The translations under genes were made by a program, and so were the position numbers. The notes under the pieces were generated by a model. The model worked only from the letters and a program-made list of their open reading frames with translations. It was not told where the DNA came from and made no database searches. A DNA stretch of 64,000 bases from Pyrocephalus nanus (lineage: Eukaryota; Chordata; Aves; Passeriformes; Tyrannidae), in contig CM076260.1 in the NCBI GenBank assembly GCA_038380795.1, positions 28,182,634 through 28,246,633 on the forward strand, written 5' to 3'. How positions within the stretch are numbered: position 1 is the first letter of the stretch; each line of letters starts with the position of its first letter. Positions 12,184-26,263 of this stretch are shown here, piece after piece.

Positions 12184-15100
12184 TTACTCCTGTTGGAAAA
12201 ACCCATCTAAGTGCTGATGTTCTCAGATTTAGGTGCCAAAGTCAGCACCAATTTTTACTGATGGAGCTGAAAGATTTATTTGTAGGTATTCTAGAGCTGA
12301 GTGCCACAACATTTTTTTAATACATTCTTTTGTATTATGTGCCTATTTAATACTTGTTTAACAGGCTCTAGCTCCTGACATCAAATGGAAAGATAAGAGT
12401 ATTGAAGTTTCATCCTGCTCCCTGTGAAATAAAATACAAAAATGGGGTGAGACCTTTCACCTTAAGGAAAAAGCCATAGAAACCTTCCCTGTGAGCTTAC
12501 AGATAAAACTGTGCCTTGCACAGATCTTCCCCAACACAGATCACAGTAGACAGTGAACTCACACTTTGTACACTCTTGTTTTTCAGCTGCTTCATTTTAA
12601 AGTACCAGTTTACTCAATATCCATCTTGACATATAAGATATAATTCTGCTAAAAGGATGAAATTCCTCTGTGATGTACTCATGTCTTGGCCACCTGTAAA
12701 GGATTGTTTACACAGCTAGTTGAAGTATCAGACTGACCTCTGATAGTTTAAACAAATTTGTTCCACGTCGTCCCTGTAGCTTTCAGTTATTGCATTTTTT
12801 TCCCTCTCTGTATTAGTTTTTGCCTCTTCTTCGGGAGAATACACTACGATTTTGTTTCTATGATTCTATGTGCCTAAACACTGTACAGTAATTTATGTAA
12901 CATAAATTTTTCTGGTTAACATTTCAGTTTCAAGGTCATTTGACTACTAGGAACTTTCTTAATGTCAGCAACAGCCTCTACTGACAGAGCAAGTAGTATT
13001 GGCTTTTTCAACATCTTCTTAACAGCAGAAATAGCAGTGAACTTTTCTTGCCATTAGACCAAGAAAACAGATAAAGAAATACTGCCAAAGGAACCTGGAG
13101 TTGTCAGTTACCCCACTTCCCAACAGATAAATCTGTTACTTTGGTGTCCAAGCTCCAGCTGAAATTCTGTCTTGAGCCTGTCAACACACTGCAAGTCCAA
13201 AGTTCCCCTAAGATTTGTAAAGCAAATTTTCTCTCAGGAGAATCACACTTTTCTCTACCTCATCACTATTAGCTGAGAGTTTGTGGCATCAGTATAAAAT
13301 GCCATTTTAGTCCAAATCCCAACCCACACAGAAGAATTACAATTAGAACTCAAGCTTCAGACACAGAAGCTTAATTTCCCAGAACAAAATTATATGTAAC
13401 TCTGGATATTAAAGCGCTAAAATTTATTCAACTAAGTGATAGATTGTTTAAAATCTCAGCTTTGCAGCTACCCTTAATAAAACCATACATGTACCTGACA
13501 TCTTAGAATGTACTATCGTAGTGCAGAATCTTACAGAACAGCAGGATGTACAGTGTGGTTTAATTTAGCCTCCATAAATTTTCCCAATAATGTGAAAGAG
13601 AGAAATTCTAGCAATATAAAATACATTAAGAAATTCTAATTTAATTTTGGCTGAGAAAAAAAGCAAAGAATTAAGAACACTTATAGTGAGACTTCCTTAT
13701 GGATTTTAACTCTAAGATTGACAAAAGGTTTTAATCAAGAATGATCAATGCTAAAATGACTGCAGATAAACATTTATATTATACAAAACACTTAACCAAA
13801 ACAGACTTTCATGATCATTTTAACTGCTTCTGGAGTACTGTAAAGACATGCCCTAAGGATATAGCTTCTTAGCTAGAGAAACAGAAAAACACCTGTGAAT
13901 AATTGATTTTATACTTACCTTACCCATAAATGCTCTGTATATCAGTATATATCAGTATGTATCAGTATTTTATATCAGTATATATGTATCTGATATGACT
14001 GTGAGTGCAAAATAAATCTGTTGTTTATGCTAAATCAATTAGGAAAGCATTAGAAATTACAAAACAAACAGGAATACATTTCCATCAGATAAGTATTGAG
14101 TGATGCTTTCCCCCAGCTGTTTCCTAATGAAACAAGCTTGTTTTCATCTATGAAAGGTAATATGTCATACTGAGGTATGCTTACTCTTCAGAGTTATTCT
14201 CTCAGTCATGCAAGGGGAAAAAGCAGTCATAAAAAAAGAGGACTAAATGTCCTTATTATGCATATGATTCAAAGCTATCAGAATATCGGTTGTCCAGTAC
14301 ATCTAATTCCTCACCTGCGAGGCTGTGAACACCATTGGAAAGGATGTCCAGGTGACCACACTGCATTATTGTTTTACCACCATCCTTTATGCAAGAAGAT
14401 AAAACAATATTCCTATTTATTTCCTGAACCACTCCTAATTCTGAGCTGGTCAACATCCATATGAAGAAGCCATTGTTAGGGGAACGGTTGCTTCCTGGAG
14501 AATACCCCAGTTGAACTCATTCTGTTTATCTTAAACTGACTTTTGTATGGGAACAAAAATAGGCAATTACTTTATGGAAATTCCTACTTCTGTGACAGCT
14601 TTGCTGATGGTAAAAAGGGGTTCTGGATATAGGATTTCAAATTCTGATGCTAAGATTGCATCAGAGTGGGAGAGGCTGCTGTCAGCACTAAACAGTTGGG
14701 ACCCTTCTGTAGCGTTGGGTTTTTTTCTCACTCCATCTTGAACCCTACACAGGATCTTTGTGAAGCAAAAACATGAATTAGTCACTGAGTGGACAAGACA
14801 GAAATCTCCCTTCAGGTCTGAGCCAACCTTGTTCTGCCTTCCATATATAGGGACCAGCAGCAGCTGCCTGGAAGCATAGCTGGCAGCTCAAGCACACAGA
14901 CAGTTGTTAATAGTTCACATGCATGTTTTATACCCAATGAAAAACTTCATTTTGCTATGAATTGTTCACTTTTTCAGACTATTTCATCTAAATCTAATGG
15001 TACGTTTCATGCAAAATCAAAAGAATCTAGTTTTGTACATCAGAACTTCTCTGTGAATCAAGACATGTCTCTGAAAATAATGCAACTGGGGTAGCCATTT

Positions 15101-16999
15101 GTAACAGCTTCAAAACAAAACATAGATATAGATGTACAGTGAATGCTTTGAGTGAGTGGCTTTTTCCCTTTTTTCTTAGTTTTGTTTGTTTGTTTTTTAT
15201 GGGTTTTGTTGGTTTTGTTTTCCTCTAAAGCTGGATTATTTATCTTCAGTTATAAAGATGCATACAATAATAGGCCATTGTGTAAAGTTCTGTTAAACAA
15301 TTCTGGTAAATTGAGAATAAAATGTGTTAGAATGGTATATATAATTTAAAAATTTGGGAAAATACAAAAAAAACCTAGAGTTTTTAGAATTGCGCTGAAG
15401 AGTATTTCCAGTCAAAATGAATGAAAATAATAAGTAACCATGTTCTATCTTTATTTTCTTCTTCCTTCTGTCATTTTTTGGTATTCCTTATTATTTCTGG
15501 TTTGTGTAATAATTTCAGCACTGTCTGCTAAAGTACATCTCTCTATGTCTGTCTGAATTTCAAGTTTAATTACTATTTCTGTGCTGTCATGATAATTTTG
15601 TGGTTTAGATAACTTTGCAGTGATGCCTGCAAAATAGCTTAGGATTTGTCTTCAGTTGCATGAACATACTGAAAAAAAATATTTTAATCAAAATAAATAT
15701 CAAGACTGACAAACCAAATAAATATCACCAAATCTACGAATAATTGCCTTTTTAATTTGTTTGTGCAGTTCCAAGAAACTCTAATCCCAGATTTACCCTT
15801 ATTAAAGACCCTTCAAAAGATTGCTCTCCCTCTGACCAGGTAGCTTATCAGCTCATCATAGAAAACAATCTAGTTGGTTAGGCACAATTTCCTTTGTTTT
15901 CCTTGTCCCATGCTGGCTTCCCTCATTCTAGCATAGACAATTAATGTATTTTGGAAATACCAGCCCTTCCTGGATAGTCCCTTCCAGGACTCCTTCCTGG
16001 ACCTACACTACTCTCTAGTTTAATGCTTATCAGTGTCTCATTCCCCTTTCAGAAGCACAAATGTATTTTCTATACCTTATTCGAAATTCCTGCTGAAGGA
16101 TGCCAGGCAAGTAGTGGAATTTGAATACAGAAGAGTTGTTTCAACAGCCTGGAGTATCGCAATCCAGGCACAGATACAAGGAAAACTAGAGTTTCAAGAT
16201 TGATCAGGAGACATAGTGAAAAATAAATTTGTTTTGAGATGATCAAAATCATACAAAAAGAATGATAAGACGTTAAAGTGTTTTGTATCACTGCACAATT
16301 TATAATATTCACGGAGGTAGCATAACCTCCAAACAGTTTTAATAGTGTGCTTATGTTAAATGATAACAACTGGATCCTTGGTTTTAAATTTCAGTCACTT
16401 AACTGAAGCATGCCCTCTGCAGTTAAAGAAATATGGCTGTCTCAGATATGGAGTAGACTAATTATATTAAAGGTATTGGCAAAGTTATGTAACATGATTT
16501 CACTTAAACAGTCTATGGGACTACAGAGTTTATCTGGGAGGAAGACTTTGTAAGGATATGGAAGCTTGTGAAAATACTTCTGTGAACATATGTCGACTTC
16601 AAAGCAGTCTTTTATCTGAAGACATGCTATTTTTTCTCATATCTCCTTTTGCAATCTAAATTTGCTACCTTCCAGTTCAGCAACAATTTAACTTCTATAG
16701 CAATATATATTTGAAGAGAGAAGGAAGAGAGAAAGAGAAACTTATATGTTGGAACAAGAACAGGAATTGTTAGTACGTTTATAAATCATAAAAATTATGT
16801 TATCTTAGTACTTTTTTTCCCCCTATATATTCATAGTTTTGTTCTGTATAGGAGCAAAATATCTACCCTGATCTATCTGTAAAGTTACTATTATAGTAAC
16901 TGACACTAGGCTGCCCTTCCATAGTTACTGCTTTTGGGGCAGGCCTCTGTTGAATAGGCAGCAGTATATATATTTTTCAAAATTAAAGCAGAAGTAAAA
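12184..16999. other. Repeat-poor unique DNA, no gene seen
   Basis: No element or gene is recognised over 4.8 kb. The only local structure is the short tandem repeat at 13941-13990, listed separately. Open frames are below 100 codons and lack family motifs. Confidence 0.5.
13941..13990. repeat. Short tandem repeat of ATCAGTAT units
   Basis: ATCAGTA recurs at 13941, 13951, 13961 and 13974, so the spacing is 10, 10 and then 13 bp. The filler is A+T only. It is a small imperfect minisatellite of no evident function. Confidence 0.8.
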
Positions 17000-19900
17000 A
17001 AATCTACACACACACAAAATTGAAGAGGAAAAAATTACCCAGCTATTGTGAGTTACGTAATTTAGGACTAAAAATTTAATAAGGAGCTGGAGATAAGATA
17101 TGAGGAGAAACTGAACTCCAGGATTCTTTCAACCACTTAGAATTACAGACAACACCAAAAAAAGCAGCTGCAGTACAAGTATAGTAACACAGAGAAGCAG
17201 AAATCATCAGAAACTTGGTTTTGTCCTCTCCTAGAAAGGGCGTCAAACAATTAATCATCACACTGCAGCACTAGCGAAGTTCTTGTGGAAGATTTGGGAG
17301 TGCTGACTCATGTATTCTGCTTCCAGAGGCTCCTTGGAGGACTCTGGTGTAAATACTGGTCACACCAGCTTGTGTAGCTCATGGTTCTCCCTGGCAAAAC
17401 CTGTCAGATATCAACTGAACCAAATTCTATTCCAGCTAACATATTGTTGATACTTTTAGGATGTCACATAAGTCATATATAAAGACATTGAAGTTTGCGA
17501 CACTCATTTTGGTTTTATCTCTTTTTGTTGGTGGTTAGGTTATTGAATGCCAGCAGGAGATCTGATATATACATTACCAGAAAATAATAGCCTTTGAACA
17601 AGATGAGAGCTCACAGCTCTACATTTTGACAGCTTGCAACATATTCAGGAACTTCTTATCAGAACTCAGTAAGCATTGTGTGAAACCATGCATTTTTAAA
17701 AAATTATAAAATCTTTCACAAGCTCCTTTGTCCTCTCCTTCAATAAAAGAAAAAAAAAAAAAGAAATGTCTTCTGACAAATAGATATTTCTTTCAGTCCA
17801 TGCTATATGTACCATATATAGAGACTTCTTATTTGTCTTCCTAGGTAAACTTTACAGTTTAGTGATATCATTGTTTATTTTGCTTTGAGAATTATTTCCT
17901 CCCTAGAATAAATATTGAGGTATAAAATGCTGATGTCACTATAAAGGATGAAAGAGATACAGCAGATCTGGGAAAAAATCCAGAGTGCTTCAGACTGACT
18001 TTTCTGCCAACCTCAGGCTTTTTTACCTAAAGCTCTCAGTCCTCAAAAACAGAGTCATCTTTAGATATAATGCAGATGTAATCTGCAAATATTAGACTTG
18101 GATGATTAGAATGCCAGATGTCAGCTCCTTTCATCACGATAGAAAAAAAAAACCCAAATCCATCCAAAATCCATTTCTAAATGATTATGTAGCCATTTAT
18201 TATCTCAAAATACAATTTTGTAGTTGTTTGGGTTGGTCCCCCCTGCGCCCCAATACTAGATATTTGTAAGTCTTTCCCAATACTATGCATATTTCAAGAA
18301 ATGCATGTATGGGGAGGGAGCAGGAACACATTTTTGCAAGAACATTTTACAAAAATGTTCCTAAGTGCAATCAGCAAAGCTACATGCAGAAAGCAGTCAG
18401 ACATTTAAATTCTACAATTAGCAACAAAAGGGATGTCAGGTAGGTGTCTCCTGAGAGAAAGAATGATTTGCTGGATTCAGTACTTTCATTGTAAGTCATG
18501 TAGCCAGAGAAAACTTCGTATTTAAAGCTAACCTAACTGGCATAGAAAATGAAGAAAAGGTTGGATTGATTCTAAAGCAAGGACTTATTTTTCTAGCTTT
18601 ATTGGAAAAATTAAGAGAAAAAAAAGAAATCCCTACTTAACTGCAAAATTACAAAATTGCCCAACAAATAGAAAAAATAAATTGAGGTTCCATGGGGGGA
18701 AAAATTAAGAAAAAAAGAGCTGAGACAAATATGTTTCTGCAGAGCTCAGTTTTGTATTGTTGATTTCTACAAATTTAGAGGTATTTGTAGTTGTCACTAC
18801 CTTTCTTCTAATGTCTTCTGCTCAGAGATTTCTAAAATCCTACCAGGAGCTCATGGAAGCACTTCTGAAATCTGTCTCAGGTTGGCCTTAGTAGTCAATC
18901 CTTGAAGTGGTAGCATTTTTTTTTTTGTGTGCACCCAAGAACAAGACCCTTTTAGGAAGATGTTTGTTTCTTCTGGAAGATAAAAATGAATTTGTAGTCA
19001 TAAAGGATTTCCTTTCTCATCCAATAGCAGATCAGGTCAGGACATTAATTTACTGCAAAATACACAGTAGCTCATAGACAGGGGACAGGGAGGAACTCAG
19101 GGTATCCTCTGCCAGTGGAGGTGCCCCCATCACTCTAGTTTTTGCGTTCAGAGGGATTTCATCCATATTTGGGAGGCATCTCCTGCTGGCACAAGACTGC
19201 ATGTTCTAAAATCCTGTGTATGTAGTGATTCAAATGCAAGATTCAAATATATCTGTGTTCCTTGCATTTTGTGTTGACTGATTTAAGTAGCTTTAAGTGT
19301 AGGCTGCTGAGACAGTTTGCAGAGAGAGTTCAGAGTTTTGTTTATCCTGAGCTGATCTGCCAAGGCCACTACAATAAGCTCAGTATACAACAAACCAGTA
19401 AACAAATGTAAGAACCTAGATCAGGTTGTCTGATTGGGACAGGTACTTACTTTCTGGCATTGCTAAACCTGATATCTAGTTCATTTGGCCTCTGAATCCT
19501 TCAACCATAAAATCAAGAGATGTTTCCATCTTCCTTGCTTCAGTCACTGGTGGAAAAAAACTAGTAATGGGCACATTTTAAAAGGTTTAGAGGTCTGGTT
19601 TAGTTCCACAACCAAAAATGTACATCTTTCTTTGCACAGTGAACCTGTGGTAAATAAGTATTTGGGAAGATGATATCTGAAGGGAAAATATTAGATTTGT
19701 TCATTTCTAGCTTCTTTATGATCAATAACAGAAAAAGACAGGAATTTTCTTATCTTTTATTTGACTTTCAAATTGGAAAATCAAGTCTTTCATAGTTAGG
19801 CAACTAGCAAACCAGTGAAGTAGCAATATCATAACAGCAAGAGAGTAAAATTTGAATTGCAAAATGAAAAAGCTTCAGTCAGGAAGTTAAAATGCATATT

Positions 19901-20999
19901 CTTTGTTTGTTTTCATCTGCTCTTAAACAAATTTTGGAGATAAAAATTCAAGAAAATGTTTAGTACTCAAACTATTTATTTAAACAGATGAAACTTTAAA
20001 TTTATTTTTCTAAAGCTCCTAAGAACTTCTAAGAAGAGAAGGGAAATAGAAGAGATGATTTGTACTCCTGATATATTTTAAGAATTAAAAGCTGAAAAAA
20101 TTAATATCTTCTGCTAAAAATATCAAGTTTTCCAAGTATAATACAAAGAACTTTCAAAGGAAAAGGACCTATTTACAGCTACAAACCTTTGTAATTCAAT
20201 TTCCACATTTCTTATCTGCAAAATCAGATTGGAAAATTTCCCTTAACAGATTGTCATAGGACAAACTGCAGTGATCAGACAGGCCAGACAAGTATACTAG
20301 CCAGCAGCCTGGTTATACCTGCCTAGCCCTTTTTACATCTCAGCCCACCTCCCATTCTTTCTTCCACCCACTGCATCCCTCCCTTTCTCTGCCCTTGGCT
20401 TTCCTGAATATAAAAGTCATCCCTAATTACTTGTTTGCCATTGGTCTCAGTTTTGGTACAAGAGTACCTGACTTTGGTGTTTCTGTTGTGATTACCTAGA
20501 TAATATTCTTTTGGGGTATCGCTAATAGATAATTCTAGTGTTATCAGATTTCCCTTCCAAAATGTCCCTACTATTCTGTTTAATTGTCTGTCAAATTTTG
20601 TCATCCCTCATAACCCCCCTGAACCATCTGTGAAATTGGCCATACCTCATGGCACTATCAGCTTCTCACCCTGCTATGCCCACCAGTTTCTTACACCAAA
20701 TACAGTATTTTCTTATGGTCTTTTCACTTATCTGAACCTCTAACATGAAGATATCTAAATTAGGGACTGAAACCTCATCCCTAACAGCTGATGGCTGAAT
20801 TGCCCATTGATTGTTTCAGTATGATAGAGTCTGCACTGATTATAAAAGAGATAAAATATAGTCAACTCCATTTGGACACTTTCTCTGAAATTGAACTTTA
20901 CCCTTTGCAACATTATCTGAAGGTCTCTAGCACACTTACCACATAGAAATTCTGAGGGAGTGAACAAAACCAAAGCCCTGTAAGGCTCCATTTACCATA
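17000..20999. other. Repeat-poor unique DNA, no gene seen
   Basis: No element or exon is recognised. Positions 20290-20990 are comparatively pyrimidine-rich on the plus strand. This keeps hydrophilic frames open on the minus strand (20323-20604 and 20755-20991), but neither translation resembles a known family. Confidence 0.45.
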
Positions 21000-21335
21000 T
21001 AGGTACAAAAGACCTCAAACAGATCCAATTCTGAATCACACTATATTTATAAGAACCTCAGTCCTTAGAGCCAAATTTCCATCAACCCGTCTCAACCCAC
21101 ACTGTTCAGCTCTATACATAGAATTTTTTTTTTCACTTTCCTTTCTCTAACCTCTGTCTCTTGAGATCAGTTTTCTCATAATCTACTTTTTCAAATCTTA
21201 AGGTAGAACAACTCCCTGACTAAAATCTCCTTTCCTCAAGTGGGCCACAGACTTCCTTCACAGTAGTAACCTGCATGTTCCTTGCTGTGCCCCCAGGCAC
21301 TGAGTGCAGCTGGTAAAAAGCAGACTGTGTTATAT

Positions 21336-21363
21336 ATATGTTATGTTATGTTACGCTACGTTA
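21336..21363. repeat. TTATG-type microsatellite
   Basis: Pentamers ttatg, ttatg, ttacg and ctacg follow a short TA run. It is a brief, already mutated microsatellite. Confidence 0.7.
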
Positions 21364-22845
21364 GTAAAATATTTTAGCTTCCAGAGGAGCATGGGTGCAT
21401 GCGAAATGCATTGGAAATGGCCTGCAGAGTCTTGTAGCTCCAAAACTACATCCAGAAATCATTTTTGAGACCTCCAGTTTGCACAGATTGAAAACATGAG
21501 ACCTCTTTAGCAGTTTAGCGGCAGAGATGATTGAATTTCAGCACCCAGGAGTATTTCAGGTGGTGTTTAATCTACAAGTAGAACAACAGCCATATGGTCT
21601 CCAACAAGAAGTGCCTCGTCATTCTGTCTTGTTAAACTGACATGTAAAACTGCTTACACTGACCAGGAAAACCTGGACCTTGCTACCCTCTTGTTTCAGA
21701 GTAGTCTCAGGAAGAGTAGGATAATGTTCAGCACCTGAACATATCTAGAGAGATGTAAAATGACAATATAAATGTAACACAGGAAAAACACAAAAGGGAA
21801 TGGAAAATTTTCTCCACATATGACAAAAATTCAAAGAATATTCTGAAACTAATCTCCTGAAACAACAGAGAACCTCTGAAGATATTTTTCCCGTCCTTGT
21901 TTAGCTGAGGTTTGTATTTCACTGAGCTCATTAGAGGAATACAAAAATGCTTTGAGCTCTAAACTTTACCAGCAATTTTTTTTAGTTTTAATGCACACAT
22001 TCAAAACAACATATTGAAAATGAAAGGTACTTCCTATTTTTCAAAGGAAGAACATGGCATAGGTATCTATGCTTAGTCAAAGGGTGTAAGTGCTTAATCT
22101 AAGCAGTTACATACCTGTAACATAATTCACTTCAAATAAACAGTATAGTTTAGGTTGTAAGAAATAAACAGTACAATTATCAATAACATAAGTTTGCTAA
22201 CTGAAAGCCCCATACTAATGTGGTATTGGCTCCCAGTACCTAATTGAGCTTATTTTACTTTAAGCATGTGCTACATCTGTACAATAACTTGGCTTCTTGG
22301 GTCACTCCATGGTCTCTGAGTGTCTGAAGTGCATGTGTTTTCATGTACAAAAGGAAGACTTTTATAATTATTTAATTAGGTCCTCACACTCTGAAAACAT
22401 TGTATGGTATTGGGACAGTTAACCACTACCAACAGAAGTTCATAATCCTGCCAAATTTATCTCTCTCTGCTCTAATCTTTCAGCATAGGGGATGCAACAT
22501 ATATGTCTTTTTAAGCTACGTAAATACTACACTTTTGAGCAGTCATCTATTTCCACATTTATTATGTAATCTGCTATGCAAAATAAGCAATTACATCTTC
22601 AGGAACAGCACATAGACTCCAAAATAAATCTGGATCAAGTGTCCTGCAGAGTCTCTTATAGAATGCTAGACACTTGCCACATTTTAAGATATAGAGCAAG
22701 GAACCTCAAGGTATGAATACCTAAAATATAAGGGTAGCCACAATACTGTGGAGTAAAACATAGATGCTTTACCTTCAGTAGTGATGACAGAAATTGTTTC
22801 TAATTATTTGTCAGATTGGCATTTATGGTCTAGCAAGGTATTAGA

Positions 22846-22876
22846 GTTAGTTAGTCAGTTAGTTAGTTAGTTAGTT
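22846..22876. repeat. (GTTA)n microsatellite
   Basis: About seven consecutive GTTA tetramers with one GTCA interruption, so it is likely length-polymorphic. Confidence 0.85.
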
Positions 22877-24654
22877 GGAACAAGATGTACACTTCAAATA
22901 ACTGATACTAGTCTGCTTCTGTATCAAAACCCTTTATCTAAATATATATCAGACTTTTAATTAACAAAAAAACTCACAAATGCCTCTTAAAAATTGTATC
23001 CTAACATTTGCATCTTAAAAAGTTAAAGTACAAACCTGACAAATTTAAAAGCAAATTTTTTTGTTAGACTGTACATTTACTGAAACTCATTTTCACCATC
23101 CATTTACAAAAAGATCACTACATCATTTTTTTGAAATGCTGTACAATTCAGAAAAGCAATAATTCTTTTTTTTAATGCAACACATAATTTTTCTGAAACA
23201 CTGAAACCCATTTTTTTCTTTAAGACTATATGATTGACGTGGTTTAGCTTTATTTTTCAACATTTTATGAATTTTTATGTGTTTTTCATATTATGTAAAA
23301 TTAACATACACAGTAACAATGTTAGTCACTGAAAAAGTCTATAACCCTACATGTAGGAAAAAATATTTTAAGCATGAGGTCACTACTGACAGTAAAGGCA
23401 GTGTTTACCTTTCTGCTGCACCAAAAATCCAATTAAATAAGAGTAAACAGATTTCCAAAAATCTTGCACTTTTAATAGTGATAGTGTTACAAAGTTCTTT
23501 TGTGTTTGTTAGATATTTTTCCTATCTAAAATCAAGCCTATCAAAGCTCAGCTCTCTTAACACATTTTTAATTGAAAGGGGAGAGGTAAAACCTTAACAT
23601 TCTTGTTCTCGATAAATACAAGTGATTTGTTCTGATAGTTCACTGGAAGCAGGAGGGAGAAGGTTGTCATTGTCAGCATTCTTGGGAATCTTAGAAAGTC
23701 TTCCCACTTTCCTAAATATAGGGACTTCAGATGTGCTTCACCTTGAGAAGCATACAGAGAATTGGACTCTTTCTCTCCTATGTGCTATCATGCCATACAC
23801 AACATTTTACCCTTAACCCAATTATCCTACTAATCTATCTTGCAGCTGACCAATACATTTTACTTCATTTTTTTCCGATACTATTTTCAGTGAAAAAACA
23901 TTCCTTAGCTTTTAGAACTTTTATACTTACATAAATGTCATTTATTTACTTTTAAGTAGCATACATCATCCATCTAAATATTTTAGGCAAAAAAATTCAG
24001 AGTTTGTTTAGGCATATTTCTTAAGCTTTAGGTGGATGACTCAGACTCATAAAACTGATCTTGAAAGAATAGTAGAAATCTATCAGACAGACTATCCAGA
24101 CCTAAAGGCACTGTAGAATATGCTGCCTGTTTCAAGTGAGAAATTCCAAAGACATCATGGCATAGCATCCAAAATATGAATGTGGATATGGATATGAAAC
24201 CATATTTGTATAGACTTCAGCTTATATTCTTTTTTTATATCAGAATATGTGAGATATGAAGTTAACTCGCAGGGTTTTTTTTAAATAGATGAGTATAGAT
24301 GAATTCTTGCAACAAGTGAAAGCAAAGCCATACAAATGCCTATTGGAATTTCTCAGATTGTAAAGAACAGATATACCCAAATGTAGAAATAAATACTTCT
24401 AATTCAAAATTCCTCTTGATATTCAAAGCCTATCTCACCTTGTTTATTAAGCAGAAATGATTCCATGTATTCTCAGTAATTTATTGCAGTGAAGTACAGC
24501 CTGACAATACATGGGGACACTGCTCACATAGATATTCTCTTTAAAAGCTATGTGCGTACCTCAGTGCAGTCTGTTAAAGAATTATTGTACTGCACTTTTC
24601 ACTACAGCTGTATACCCTGTACAGTGTAAAGAAGTCTGTGAGAAGGGAACATTT

Positions 24655-26263
24655 TCACCATGGATGAGGTACTTAATGCCTTCTTTGCTTCAGTCTTTAA
24701 CAGAAGGTCTGGTTATCCTCAGGGCAACCAGACTCTGAGCTGGCAGACAGGGATGGGAAGCAGAAGAGACCCCCTGTAATCCAGGAGGTGGTAGTAGTGG
24801 CTTGCTGTGACACTCAGACATTCATAAGTCTATGGAGCTTGATGGGATTCACCCAAGGGCACTGAGACAGCTGGTGGAAGAGCTCACCAAGTCATTCTCC
24901 ATCATTTATCATCAGTGTTGGCTAACCAGGGAGGTCCTGGATGTGACACCCATCTACATGAATTTTCAGAAGGAGGATCTGGATAACTACAGGCATGCAG
25001 GTCTGACCTTGGTGCTAGGGAAAGTTGTGGAACAGATCATCTTCAGTCCAATAATGTGGCACATACAGGGCAGCCAGGTCAGCATGGATTTAGGAAAGGC
25101 AGGTCCAGCTTGACCAATGTGATCTGCTTTTATGACCAGGTGACCCACCTAGTGGATGAGGGACAGGTTGTGGGTTTAGTCTATCTGGACTTCAGTAAAG
25201 CCTTTGATACTGTCTTCCATGGCATTCTCCTGGAGAAACTGGCAGCCCATGGCTTGGATGAATGCATTCTTTCCAGGGTTGGATGGCCAGGCCCAGAGAA
25301 TGGTGATAAATGGTGCCACATCCAGCTGGCAGATGGTCACTAGTGCAGATCCTCAGGGCTCAATATTGAAAACAGTTCTGTTTAATATCTGTATTGATTA
25401 TCTGGATGAGGGGATTGAAACCGCCTTCAGTCAGTTTGCAGATGACACTAAGTTAGGCAGAAGGGTAGGAGGGGATCTGGAGGGTAGGAAGGGATCTGGA
25501 CAGGCTGGATTGATGGCCTGAGGCCAACAGTACGAGGTTCAATAAGGACAAGTATCACATTCTGTACTAGGGTCACAACAACCCCATGCAGTGCTAAAGG
25601 CTGGGGGAAAAGTGAATGGAGAGTGGTCCAATGGAAAAGGACCTGGGGTGCTGGTCAGCAGCTGGCTGAGCATGAACTGGCAGTGTGCTGAGGTGGCCAA
25701 GAAAGCCAGTGTCATATTGGCCTCTATCAGAAATCAGGGACAGCAGGACCAGGGAAGTCCCCCCTGTACTCGGCACTGATGAGGCCGCACTTCGAGTTCT
25801 GTGTCCAGTTCTGGCCCCCTCACGACGAGAAAGACATTTAGGTGCTGGAGAAGGGCAACAAAGCTGGTGAGGGATATAGAGAATAAGTCCTACGAGAAGT
25901 GGCTAAGGGAGTTGAGGTTTTTTAGCCTGGAGAAAAGGACACTCAGGGGAGACCTTATCGCTCTCTACAACTAACTGAAAGGAGGTTGTAGGCAGGTGGG
26001 GGTCTGTCTCTTCTCTCAGGCAACTAGCAATAGGACAAGAGGAAATGGCCTCGAACTGCACCAGGGGAGGTTCAGGTTGGACACTATGAAGAATTTCTTC
26101 ACTGAAAGGCTGCAATATAGTGATAGAGTCACTATCCCTGGAAGCGTAGAAGAAACGACCAGATATGGCACTTACTGCTGTGGTTTATTTGGTGTGGTGG
26201 TGTTTGGTCAAATGATCAGTGATCTTGGAGGTCTTTTTCTAACCTTAATGATTATATGATTCA
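24655..26263 (+). mobile_element. CR1 LINE, RT domain through 3' end
   Basis: This is the best preserved CR1 of the window. Translation in plus frames that shift twice gives 'VLNAFFASVFNRRSGYPQGN' near 24670, 'DGIHPRALRQL' near 24840, 'GFRKGRSSLTN' near 25085, and RT motif A '[11 protein letters not shown]' near 25182-25215. 'ADPQGSIL' (motif B region) lies near 25345 and motif C 'FADDTKLG' at 25435-25458. After the RT come the '[15 protein letters not shown]' thumb-like block near 25698 and the 'RGDLIAL' block near 25950. The 3' untranslated region then ends in 'gatcttggaggtctttttct' and a degraded ATTCTATGATTC-type tail. Motifs A and C keep their aspartates, but frameshifts around 25100 and 25270-25340 and several stops kill the ORF. 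The endonuclease domain is absent (5' truncation). The 3' end resembles the CR1-J-like avian subfamilies; that label is from memory. Confidence 0.93.
25182..25458 (+). pseudogene. CR1 reverse-transcriptase palm pseudogene (motifs A to C)
   Basis: This part of the CR1 encodes the RT palm. The motif A aspartate is intact in Y-L-D-F-S-K-A-F-D, and the motif C pair is intact in F-A-D-D (25435-25446). Motif A lies in the frame of 25056-25343 and motif C in the frame of 25204-25521, so at least one frameshift separates the two catalytic motifs and no single polypeptide can hold both. In CR1 elements this enzyme copies the LINE RNA at the nicked target; here it is a fossil. Confidence 0.85.

Larger units (their letters stand above)
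21000..24654. other. Repeat-poor unique DNA, no gene seen
   Basis: No gene is seen. Small simple repeats lie at 21336-21363 (TTATG-like) and 22846-22876 (GTTA). The 106-codon frame at 23277-23597 is composed of residues typical of A+T-rich chance frames and has no motif I know. Confidence 0.5.

Noticed and set aside
12857..12870. tctatgattctatg, resembling CR1 terminal octamers
   Set aside because: Only 14 bases match and the preceding sequence does not look like a CR1 3' end, so a CR1 call is unsupported.
20323..20604. 93-codon hydrophilic minus-strand frame
   Set aside because: It is explained by strand-asymmetric pyrimidine-rich composition. I could not identify any domain.
24832..25521. 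Possibility of an active LINE reverse-transcriptase gene
   Set aside because: Although YLDF and FADD are intact, frameshifts separate them, stops are present and the endonuclease half is missing.
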